In this document: positions 9,056-19,704 of the stretch, piece by piece
Numbering within the stretch: the stretch's first letter is position 1
Layout: each line of letters opens with the position of its first letter
Source of the DNA: Gracilariopsis chorda
Taxonomy: Eukaryota > Rhodophyta > Florideophyceae > Gracilariales > Gracilariaceae
Direction of reading: 5' to 3'
Assembly (NCBI GenBank): GCA_003194525.1
Contig: NBIV01000011.1
Coordinates: 248,001-312,000, forward strand
DNA: 64,000 nucleotides
Made by a program: the position numbers and the translations under genes
Notes under the pieces: generated by a model
What the model was told of the DNA's origin: nothing
Databases searched by the model: none
What the model saw: only the letters and a program-made list of their open reading frames with translations

Positions 9056-11731
9056 GTGCTAAGAGCGATTGAGAACACAGCCCTGTTGAGGACCGATGGA
9101 GTTGCTGGTCCTCTCACCGTTGCCGTTTCTGTAAGCGGTATATGCGAGGTATCTGCGTCGTTCGTCAGTGTACCTCGCGCCATGGGTCTGTTTCTATCAT
9201 ACCAAATGACAAAGAGATTTTGTGGGAAGCTAACAGCTGAGAGAGAGCGCACGGGCCCCTGGGACTTCAACAATATCGATAAGGCTTCAATACCCGTCCC
9301 GCAGTTTTACAATTGGGATATTAAGCCACTTCATGCTATTAAAACAGACTGGAAAGCAATGCTGAAAGTCAACGGTTCTCTCGTTCAAGGGCAGTTGCCG
9401 GGTACGCGCAAGGGGGATATGCAAGCAGCGAGCGAGAATTTTGACAACAGGCCGAAGAAGATTTCCAGGATCTACTCTTGGAAAAGCGTTGCATGTCTCG
9501 GTAGCAAGGAACAGTTTGTGCAGCTTTTTACGACGCCCGAGAATTCTGGAACCACTGACGAGTTCAACAGTATCGTATTTGGTCCGGTTGCGCTTTTTCG
9601 AGGTCAGGTCGTAGGGGGAAAGGAAGCTCAGAATGGGTGTTGAAAACGGCCATCCTGTTAACTTCAGGACGTTGCTATTTTCCACATTTAACCTTTATGG
9701 TGGGGCTGAAGCTACAGATGTTACACGTACAAACCAGCTTGTCGTTTATGTTGAGATAAGCCGCGAAAGTGTTGCAAGCATTCTCACTGTGAGACGTTTT
9801 TGAACATGGTGCAGGAGCAATTGCGTCCCGGTAGGCGGGGACGGCCGCGGTACATCGTTGTGGGTGGTGACCAACCATCATATAAGATGTTCGTGGAACT
9901 GTGGTTGCAGTCATGGCGTCGTGAAACCCGTAGTGTCTTGACTGCTACACTTCTCTTGCACGAATGGATAGTGCCGTTTCCTGGTTTCTTGAATGCGGAA
10001 AAGCAGTCCATGTATTTGTTGTGCAAAGATATGCTCGATGGTCTTGGCCTTGAAGAGTTGGCGGGGTGTGCTGGGCTCTCTGATGCCCATGTGGCGAACA
10101 TCATTACCCATTTTCATGCGCGCAACAATAGGGCTGTATTGTTTAACCTGGCCTGTGCAATGATAATTTATCTCATTGACAGCTCGTTGCTGGCGGACGC
10201 TACAATGAGTGAGGCCGTAAAAATGCTTCATGTGGCCCAGGACAGAAAGAGGCTGACGGAAGATGATATGAACGCTGGCAAAATTGTTCACAATATGCAC
10301 GGACTGGAGCGTAAAAGCAGGAAAGACCTCCTGTTCGGCTCTCTGTATGAGTAGACGAGCACATCGATTTCCGGCGACGTAATCCAGGCAGGTGGGATGC
10401 TCCGAAATAGTATTTTACGGCGGTTCTTGGATGGTGCAAATGGGAAGCATTTCGTGCAGACATTTTTTTTCTCTTGTCTACTACCTACATTAGGCTTTCA
10501 TGTACTAACACGTGTGGTGGTTGATATACGTGTACCAGGTGCGACTATCATCAGTTCACACCGGACATGTGGCCTAGTCGTTTTGACTATGACAGGTTAT
10601 GGGCCCAGATATTCCTGGGGTACAGGGTTCGATTCCCTCCAGTCCAGTTGCCACTGCACTTGCACACGACGCTTACTATTCCCACCATTCTTCACACTCC
10701 ACCCTCGTAGTCCAGGAGCACTACCGCGGGTGAGGAGCACTGTGGTTGCTGATATACGTGTACCAGCTGCGACTATCATCAGTTCACACCGGACATGTGG
10801 CCTAGTGGTTTTGACTATGACAACACGGACAGGTCATACTGAATTCACGGACGCGTTCTGGTTCAGACAAAACTCTGTTCAACACTCATCTACACATCTG
10901 AAACATCAGGAACAGTCTCTCTTCTACATGTTGTTCTGCGGTATTATACCGTCTTTCTTGGAACGGGACTCATTTACTGCGAAGCCAGGTTGGGCTGTGG
11001 TTCGATTGCTCAGCTTCACTGGACGCCGCAGTCAGGGATCTGATGGAAGGGGAAATGCTTATGTACACTGTGACGAAGCGCTGGAAATGCTTATTTTGCG
11101 ACTTCGAATGAGCTTAAATGTGAACTTCTTGGCTCATCCGGAGAACTCCGCATCTTGGTTGATAGAGGTCTCCATGTTCACGCAGTTAACTCGGTTCATG
11201 ACTGGGGCATCTCGTGCGCTGCACAGGAAGAGGCAAGATAATGATGCAGGTGAGCTTGCAGCAGTCTCACGTTAGTATGACATAAATGCCTGTCAATGGC
11301 GTACCGTCTCCAGTGTGGTTCACGTAAAGAGAGAGGCTGGGTTTCTAAATGTTGCACATCGAGGCTCGCAGTGGTTGACGAACGTGTTTTCGAATCCTAC
11401 AAGGCAGATGACTGTGCAAAACGATAAAGATAGCCTGCTATTTGTATCTACCAAGGGCGAGATCAGTGCTCAGCTCCATGCCTCCGTTCTGTTTGCCGAC
11501 GTGTTTGGGCCCTTGATTGATGAAGACAGGAAGATACACTTCAACGATAATAAGTTTACGAAATGGACCAAATGCCGAACAGTTGTAAGGCCTGGTCAGT
11601 CAATGCGGAAGGGGGGGTCCGTCGTGTAGGAGGGCAATGGGGAAGTTCATTCCTCAGGCGTCGTCGTTGAAGATCTTTCCCTTGCCAGAAAGAGGCCGCG
11701 CAGCAAAAACGAATTCACGAAGATAGTTTAG
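9056..11731 (+). pseudogene. decayed gene resembling DUF6589-type proteins
   Basis: One reading frame is open in long blocks at 9056-9643, 9800-10354, 10397-11275 and 11315-11731. Between 9640 and 9790 the coding sense moves to the next frame (NGHPVNFRTLLFSTFNLYGG) and then returns, so a pair of frameshifts lies there. Single stop codons interrupt at 10352-10354, 11273-11275 and 11627-11629. Recognisable text includes VVGGDQPSYKMFVELWLQSW, LHEWIVPFPGFLNAEKQSMY, CKDMLDGLGLEELAGCAGL and HARNNRAVLFNLACAMI. This order, with a GDQ motif followed by a strand and a central helical domain, resembles the DUF6589 family known from algae, fungi and cnidarians; that match is from memory. The end is basic (ARKRPRSKNEF), like a nuclear localisation signal. 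A SINE-like segment lies inside. Function unknown. Confidence 0.45.
10513..10822 (+). repeat. tRNA-derived SINE-like segment, partly tandem
   Basis: An 82-base block at 10513-10594 is repeated at 10741-10822 (offset 228 bases) with about four substitutions. The first copy contains an RNA polymerase III A-box-like TGGCCTAGTCG (10570-10580) and is followed at the expected distance by a B box GGTTCGATTCC (10626-10636) lying in a perfect T-arm (AGGG-TTCGATT-CCCT). GGAC at 10563-10566 can pair with GTCC at 10642-10645 as an acceptor stem. The second copy keeps the A box (TGGCCTAGTGG) but not the B box, so this looks like a truncated tandem dimer of a tRNA-headed SINE. Confidence 0.5.
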
Positions 11732-12234
11732 GATAGAAGAAGGCGCATCACTAAGATGAAGGATGTATTGTATGAGATATAAAGTACAGCGGTGAACGTG
11801 GGCAACATGAATAATCTCAGGGAAGTAATGACACGAAGGGATGCGCTGCATACAAGCTGATATCTATCTCCCTGTTCGCGGATTGCTTCCTGGACTATGG
11901 GGGAAAATTAAACCACGGAGCAAGGTCGCAGTTTCTCAAATATGCAGTCAGGGAAAACTGGGACTTAATTTATCCCATGAAAGATATGAGACGGTCGGCA
12001 GTGTGAAGAGGTAATGCGGATACGGCGATGGTGTCCACAAATATCTTTGACAGTAGCATCAGATCATACTTCACTATCCAAATCGACGTTATGAACGCCC
12101 TTCATTATAGATGCAACACAGGCGACAGAGGAAAGTCCTTGCAAGATGTCATTACCGCCAAGATGAATTCTATTCTCAGGCATTGGATCTTAGGGCCACA
12201 AGGAGCTCATCTCAGGCAAATTCATCTTCATATT
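11732..12234. other. intergenic, no feature recognised
   Basis: About 500 bases between the decayed DUF6589-like gene and the 5' LTR of element A. Only short frames, none convincing. Confidence 0.5.
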
Positions 12235-12717
12235 TGTAAGAGAATGACCATTGGGCAGATGCAGTGGTGAGGTAACCATGGGGCTGGGCTGGCAGAGGTC
12301 AGAACATTGCTAGCCAAAATATTCCACGTGGCCAAGCTAGGTGCCTATGCAGGAGATACAAGGGGACAGTGCGAGTGCCAGGGCACTGTGGCGATAGGGT
12401 TTATTATGTAGCTAATTTTCTTTAATTTGTTAGGATAGTGTCCGGTGGTCAGAGCGCCTCGCCTGCCATATACGCTGGCTCGAGTGCCACCAATCTCTGA
12501 AGAGTAAATGCAAGCACCCTTACCGTCTTCTTGCCACCATATGCATCCAGTAGGACTCCAAAAGCCTCCAAGCCCGCCCATTGCGCCTCGCTGCCAGTTG
12601 GTGCCTGCGTCACTAATAGACCCAGGGGATTGTCACCCCAGTGGTTGGCTCTCTGTCGCTACTAACCCCTAGTAGACTACTACTCCAGCTGGCCAAAGGA
12701 CGTAGTATTCTACTACA
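12235..12717 (+). repeat. 5' LTR of element A
   Basis: Begins TGTAAGAGAATG and ends TTCTACTACA. It aligns with 22111-22490 and, more distantly, with both LTRs of element B. Confidence 0.85.
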
Positions 12718-12719
12718 AC

Positions 12720-12731
12720 TGGTCTCCCGAT
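12720..12731 (+). promoter_or_regulatory. primer-binding site of element A
   Basis: TGGTCTCCCGAT starts with the TGG that pairs with a tRNA CCA end and lies two bases after the LTR. Element B has the near-identical TGGTGTCCCGAC in the same place. The tRNA used was not identified. Confidence 0.65.
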
Positions 12732-12930
12732 CTAGAGGCCTACAGGAACAGCCGTTTGGACCTTAAGGAAAGAAGCTTACGCATAGGACTTCTACCATTG
12801 GACTATTAGTGGACGCAACTGGCTCGAAAGCAACACCGACCGTATGGATAACCGAAAACCCAGCCCAAGGAATGAAGACTAACAAGAAACCCTGGGTGCA
12901 ACCGCCCCTCCTGCAGTCGCCGTAACCCCA

Positions 12931-15022
12931 TTGGCCGCCCAAGCAGACAATAACAGTGACCGTAGGTGTACCCGCAGCTGCATCGGTGGACGTGTTATAG
13001 ACCCTGTAGACAATCCTGAAAGTATAACCAGAGATTCGCCATTGGTCGCTCGCCTCCGCGAGAGGATGGATCAGCCCAATTTTTCGCAAGGCCCAAGGAA
13101 TCATGCAGAACAGCCTCAGGACTAAGCCGCTGCCGTAACCACTCCCCATATGGTGGGCGATGTCGCCGCTCCCCTATGGCCGCAACTCCGCTCTTGGTGC
13201 AAAAACCAAGTAGAGCAGTTCCTTAGGGACCAAATGGATAGAGTATTACGGGAGCGCCTGTTCTCTCTTGCAGAGCAACTGGGTCCTGAGGTTGTGCAAT
13301 CAGATTTCCTCGTGGAGTCCATTGCCACGACCATCCAAGGGAAAATCACCCGCCAGGCAGGCACATTTCACAGCCCTCGGGCTGTTTCTCAAGGTTTACC
13401 ATTAGAAGTCCATCGGTCAACACACAACGGACCTCAGGGAGCAGCTATAGAAGTAGCACCTCGCCTGGGTACAGCAGATGAAGGCCCATTGGGTTATATA
13501 CCGCCTAGAAAAGAGAGACTACAAAGCCAAAGAGGCCGTGCTGGAGATAAGACCAATGGACAACACGACGTTCGGTACGGCGACGAGTACCTCGAGGACG
13601 ATGAAGAGCTCGCCCAAAAGGACCTCGTAGATACCGAGACCCATAGGACGAAGAGACGCAGCTGAAGGCGTAAGTCGAGGACGAACCATCGGAAGAGGCA
13701 CCACCTGGACTCGAGCGATGACAATTCGGACTCGTCGGACTCTTCCAATACCGATACGGATGAGGCGGATGTTCGGCGCCTCATACCATTGGTCACGACT
13801 AAAGATGTTTTCCAGAAGGTCCTAGACGTAAAAACGTACCGTTTGATGGATCGGTCCACGCGGTACACCTCCTCGGTTGCCAAGAAGATTGCCAGGTGGG
13901 CGAAAAGAATGCAACTGAACGTCCCGGACAAGTTTTCTGGGAAGAATCCCAGTACAGTCCTTAGGTTCTTGAGCTCGTTCCAGGTGGCCTGTGACCAGAA
14001 TGGAGGCCCTCAAGGAGCGGCGCTTTATTGCTTCCAGTTTTTGCTAAGGGGACAAGCGAAGGACCAAGTGGTTGCCAAGATTTCTGGCTCGGCCAACCAA
14101 ATTGATGCCCGAGATCGGGAGCTCCTTAGGACCTATCCAGAGGTTGTTCATTACCTGTTGGAAACGTATGGGACTGATGACCACATAATGGACGCCTATC
14201 AGGACGTAATTGGATACCACCAGAGTTCCAGCATGTCCGAAACGGACTACGCCGACCAACTTTGAACTAGAGCCCACAGGTGCGGGAATGTGTTCTCCGA
14301 GGGCCGGCTGAAGCGACATTTTATCGCGGGATTGCTCCCTGCGATACGGACTCATGTCCGAATCCCCCACACTGCCCATCCGGACTTGACGCTGCGTCAG
14401 TTGGTGACGTATGCCAAAGGATACGGCAAGACCTATAGGACTTCCCGTCAAACGGGTGACGCGGATACTAGGGGTCGCGCAAGACACTAGAGGAGTGAAG
14501 GCCCACATGGTAGAGTCCACGTCGGACTCGGACTCGACCTTTGGACATTCACGCACCGCAGGTGCTCTCGCGGTGAGCTTCTCCTCAGCTCCGTCAGGAG
14601 CACCATCGGCCTTTTCGTCAGGAACGACCACCCCATCGGCCTCGGCGACACCCCGTTATTCTCCGATTGGCCCCAGAAAGGACGTCATTACGAAGTCCAA
14701 TCAGGCCCGTTATATTTGTCTTTCCATGGCCCGGCCGTGTGACTGCATAAAGCATATGCCTGAGGACATTCGCAAAGAGATTCTGGCGCAAAGGGAGGAG
14801 AACTATCAGGTGCGCCGAGCCGAGGGTTACTTCCGTAGGACCTTCCCTCTGAGGACCACTGGAGCGTCTGGGAGCTCAAAGTATGTGACTCCCTTGACCA
14901 CACCGGTGAAGAAACCTGAGTTCAACATGGTTGAAGACCCATGGGATAGCGTCAAATACCTGGACGGACAGGGCGGTCTTGCGGTGCTCACGCCGCAGGA
15001 CAACGACCAGTCGGACGCATAG
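12931..15022 (+). pseudogene. gag of element A, broken
   Basis: One frame carries most of gag from 12931 to 14490, interrupted by TAA at 13123-13125 and TGA at 13663-13665 and 14263-14265. The sense then moves to another frame for 14411-15022. The N-terminal third is charged with an acidic stretch (YLEDDEELAQKD) and a basic-acidic linker. A capsid-like domain follows near 13900-14450 (WAKRMQLNVPDKFSGKNP, LYCFQFLLRGQAKDQ, HFIAGLLPAIRTHVR). The C-terminal third is Ser/Thr/Pro-rich. No canonical CCHC knuckle is seen; only a CLSMARPCDC cluster is present. Gag would form the particle that packages element RNA. Element B lacks the central part of this gene. Confidence 0.75.
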
Positions 15023-15141
15023 AGGCGTGTCGTCCATCTTATAACTGCCGCGTCAAACCATCGGACTCGCAGACCACAGGAACTGAGAAGAGAAAGAAAC
15101 CAGAAGACGAAATGACAGGGGTCTCGAGTCGGGTGTAGGCT

Positions 15142-18100
15142 GTGGACCAATGGGAAGACCTGGAGGACGCTGTTTGTGTCCTGAGGAAGAATACCTACAA
15201 GGTACAGGGAAACTTGGGACTACAGGCCAATACCACAAGGACGTTTACGGCCGTATTGGATACTGGAGCAGGCCCCAATCTGGTACATCCGAAGGTCTTA
15301 CCATTGGGCTGGGAAAGGGTGATACAGGAAAAGAAGTCACCAAAGGTAACGGACGCATCACGTCGGCCGATGGACATTCGCGGAATACTTCTGCTTTACG
15401 TCCAATTGGGTCACCTGAAGGTTAAGACTTGGTTTCTTGTATGCCCGAACCTGCGGGCAGAAGGGATCCTAGTGACGAGCTTTTTTGATAGATATGTAAA
15501 GGCAATCTATCCTGGCCAAAAGAGGGTCGCTTTCTATCGAGGACCACCATTGGCGATTGTCGGCTCACGCCCTAGACCCGAGGCTGCCCCAGCTAAAGTC
15601 AAGTTTCCCACGAGGACCGTGTCCAACAAGGTCAGATTGGCCAAAGCGATAGTCATACCGCCTATGACCCAGGTAGACGCTACGGTGGTATTTGAGTCCT
15701 CAGGTCTGGTTTCGTTGCAAAACCATCCCAAGTTGGTAACGAAACACCTTTCCCTCATGGCCAATGGAGTAATGAATGTGGTACCCGACAGGCCCTTTGC
15801 GCTCACGATGAGCAACTTCCGTGACAAGCCTACAAGGCTACCCAAGGGTGCAGTGGTGGGGGTATCTATGCCTGCTCCAGGGGCCATTATGGAGATTGAT
15901 GCGGAGAATTTGCTTCCTGGGGGTGAACCACCGGCCAATTGGGAAAACGACGTCAGCACTGACGATGAATTTGAACCACATAGGAAGCAAGTCATTGATC
16001 TCCTCAAGGACTCTGATAGCATGTGGAGTGGAAAGCTGGGCGAGATCGATGCCACAAGGCATCGAATTGACCTTAAGCACGGGGCCACACCCCAATGTCA
16101 GCATCAATATCAGACTGGCCTAAAAGGACGAGAGGTGGTAGCCATGGAGGTTGAGAAAATGAAGTCTGCTGGGGTCATTGAGCGTGCACCATCCACTGAG
16201 GCCGAATGGGCTAGCCCTTTTTTCCTAGTGGCCAAGAAGGACGGGACCGTACGGTTTTGTATTGATTACTGCAAACTAAATGCGGAGACCAAGAGGGATA
16301 CTTATCCTATCCCCCGTATGGACGACTGTCTAGATTCCCTTGGGGACGCGCAAATTTTCACCATGTTGGATGCCAATTGTGGGTACTGGCAGGTTCCCAT
16401 GGACGACAACGCGAAGTCGCTGAATACCTTCACGACCCACGAGAGAGTATTCCGATTTACACGGATGCTCTTTGGTCTTATGAATGCGCCAGCTATTTTC
16501 CAGCGGGCCATGGACATCATTTTGTCCAGGGTCAAATGGAACTTTGCCTTGGTCTACATGGATGATGTGATCATCTTTTAGAGGTCGATTAGGGAACACT
16601 TCGCACATGTGAAGGCAGTTCTTAGGTTACTCCAGCAGGCTGGTGTCACACTGAAATTGAAGAAGTGTTTCTTCTTCCAGCCCTCTATGGACTACCTTGG
16701 CCATGTGGTCTTGCCGGGTAGAGTCCAAGTGGCCCAAGTTACAACAAAGGCCATACGGGAAGCACGACCCTCTAGGACGCATACGGAATTGCGCTCCTTC
16801 CTTGGCCTTTGTAATGTTTACCGTAGGTTTTTCCCAGGGTTCGCGAAAATTGCAGCACCTCTCAATGAGATGCTGAAGAAAGGGACCCCTTCGTAATTGG
16901 ACGACCTCACGGACGAGCAGTATGAGGCCTACCAGAACCTCAAGGACCATTTGGTTAATCCGCCGGTCTTGGCGCTACCCAAGGCCAGTAACCGTATATC
17001 CTAAATACGGACGCATCTGCGACCCAAGTGGGCTGTGCCCTTCTACAAGAGCAGGAGTCCCCTAAGAATTATCGCCCAATTGGCTACTGGAGTAGGTCCC
17101 TTACCAAGGCCGAAAGGAACTATAGCACTACGGAAAAGGGATGTTGGGCCATCGTGTGGTCAGTGCTCCATCTTCGGCCTTATTTGGAAGAAACTCGCTT
17201 TACCATTAAGACAGACCACCACTACCTCCGCTTGGTACTGAACATGACGGACGCATCCTCCAGTTTGGCCCGATGGAGATTGCGCCTGGCCGAATTCGAT
17301 TACGAAGTGACCTATAGGCCAGGGCTGAAACATCAGGCCGCAGATGCGCTGTCACGCATCCTGACCGATGGTACGGATCAAACCCCCTGGACGATGAGCT
17401 GTCCACCATCTAGGACGGACCACAGTACACTGATGACGAGGGAGAGAAACCACCGTTTGCTGAGGTGAGAATGGCCGAATGGACTGACGGACACAGGGCA
17501 GCGATCTTATGCGTCGTGGACTGGGAAGATCCACCGTTGGATATCCATATGGCCCAGTCGTAAAGCGCGGATCTTACGCCAATACCCCTCGAGAAATTCC
17601 TTCAGGCCCAGAAAACGGACGAATACTGCGCCCAGATGGGAGAGAAAGTAGGGACCCCTGGGTCGCTGTTTGATTATGACCGCCGAGGCATATTATGTCG
17701 CAGGTCACCATGAGACGGGGCGATACAGCGGGTAGTGCCTAAGGCCTTACAGGCACGCTTTGTTTACCTCGCGCACTATCTGAGGTTGGATGGCCATCCA
17801 GGAGGGACTAAGATGTATCAGACCCTGAGGAGATATTTTTACTGGGCCCTGATGGCCAATGACATAATGGAGACCGCAAGGACTTGTGCAGCATGCGCCA
17901 AAATCCGAGGAACAAGAGCGGTACATCAAGGGAAACTGAAGTTCTTCCCAGCGGCCGGGCCTGTGGAGTTCATTGCTATGGATATCCTAGGGCCATTTCC
18001 GAATTCGACCCACGGCAACCGATTTACATTGGTTATTGCCGATCGGTTTACCAAGTTGACCCGAGCAATTCCGCTCAAATCAACAACCGCTAGGGACGTC

Positions 18101-19596
18101 GCCATGGCTTTCCTTGTCCATTGGATTTATCCCTATGGACTGCCACTCTATCTCCTTACGGACAATGGCTCCCAGTTTATCTCCAAATTCTTTGAGCATG
18201 TGTGCTCGGCCTTAGGTCTAAAACATCTCCTTACCACCGCGTACCATCCTCAGACCAATGGATAAGCCGAAAGGTTTACCCGAACCCTGGCCAAGAGGCT
18301 AATTCACTACGTTTCCGAGCACCAATTGGACTGGGATGAATATGTCCAGCCGCTGGTATATGCATATAATAAGCAAGTCCATATCTTCACTGGTACAATT
18401 CCTTTTGACCTCACCCTCGTACGGTTCCCTGCGCCGTACATGGTTGACCTACAGGACTTAGGAGCACCTCAGAACATAACGGAGGAAATGGCTCCGGCTC
18501 AGGCCAGACGGTATTCGCGGAAGCGAAATGATTTTATCTTGAGAGCCGCACAGACCACGTTGGACAAAGCGCAAGTGCGCTATAAGGCCAATTTCGATCG
18601 GTCCGTTTGTTTACACTGCAGGTGGCCGTGGGAGATTACGTCCACTTTGACAGACCACCGATGGAAAAGCCCGAGAACGAGGACATCACCAAGAAGCTGT
18701 TGCCAAAGTTCACTGGGCCCTTCAAGGTACTTAAGTCCCATGGGCACACGGTTACTATTCACCGAGATGGGCTCCAGGACACAGTCACAATGCACCGAGT
18801 CTCTCTGGCGCCACGCCCACCTTCAACTGAACCATTGGACTTGCGCGCTTTCCTTTCGTGCCAAACCCCACCCTCCATCCCTACGCAACCACGGGTCAAT
18901 AACCCTACAGGCTCTCAGGAACCGCAGGTCTCCGCAGATCCAGAAGGCCCTTTGCCCGATGGCTACGGTCTTTTGGATGATATGGTACTCCCGGAAGAAT
19001 TACCCGGCCCTAGGGAAACCCCCGACGCTGTTCCTTCGGACGCTGACGGGTACGGTCCCCTCGAGCAGATGGACCTACCGGAGGACGCCGGAATGAACGA
19101 CCGACGGGAGTATGTCGTCAAGCGCATCGTCTCCGCTGGGCTCACCGACGATGGCGAAGTGCGCTACAAAGTCCATTGGTATGGCTATGAGCCCAAGGAA
19201 GATACTCAGCTTCCGAGGTCAGACATCCTGGATAATTTTGTGGCCCCCTATTGGTCAAAACAGGCCACACGGAGTGTGACCTTAAGGAAGGGGGTATCCC
19301 TGGCCACAAATTTGCGCCAGCACTGGCCCAATTCGCCTCCACCCAATAAAAACACTGCTTTTGGCCACGGCGCCCACGGAACCGCCTCCCACGCCACCCA
19401 ACTCGCTGGCCGCGCGTCAGTTCTTCGGAAGGTTTACCGCGACGATGACCGACTTCGACGCCACATGACTCCGACTTCCCTGGTTCATGAAGGCCGAAAA
19501 CCTCAGGAACGAAGCGCGGACGGCTCACCTATAAGGAGAGCGCACCAAAACCCCAGGGACTTGTTTCAAATCCGACCTAGTGGTATTCAAGGGTAG
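15142..19596 (+). pseudogene. pol of element A: protease, RT, RNase H, integrase, chromodomain
   Basis: Protease: LDTGAGPNLVH near 15255. Reverse transcriptase: FCIDYCKLNAETKRDTYPIP, then LDANCGYWQVPMDD and the catalytic YMDD (16555-16566). RNase H: RSLTKAERNYSTTEKGCWAIV and KTDHHYLRLVL at 17100-17250. Integrase: zinc finger H-x6-H and CAAC at 17775-17900, then catalytic Asp in AMDILGPF and in LLTDNGSQF. Chromodomain at 19111-19254 (YVVKRIVSAG, YKVHWYGYEP), expected to guide integration through methylated histone H3. Breaks: TAG 16579-16581, TAA 16894-16896, a frameshift near 17000, a poorly preserved stretch at 17470-17730, TAA 18263-18265 and a frameshift near 18600. The relative order and the LTRs leave no doubt about the family. 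Confidence 0.9.
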
Positions 19597-19704
19597 AGAT
19601 GAAGACCAATGGAGCAAGACAGAGAAAAGCCACACCTTGACGCTAGAAGGGCCAAAAAGGGAACCACAGTGTTTACTGAGGACTACTGGCCATAAGGGCA
19701 ACCA

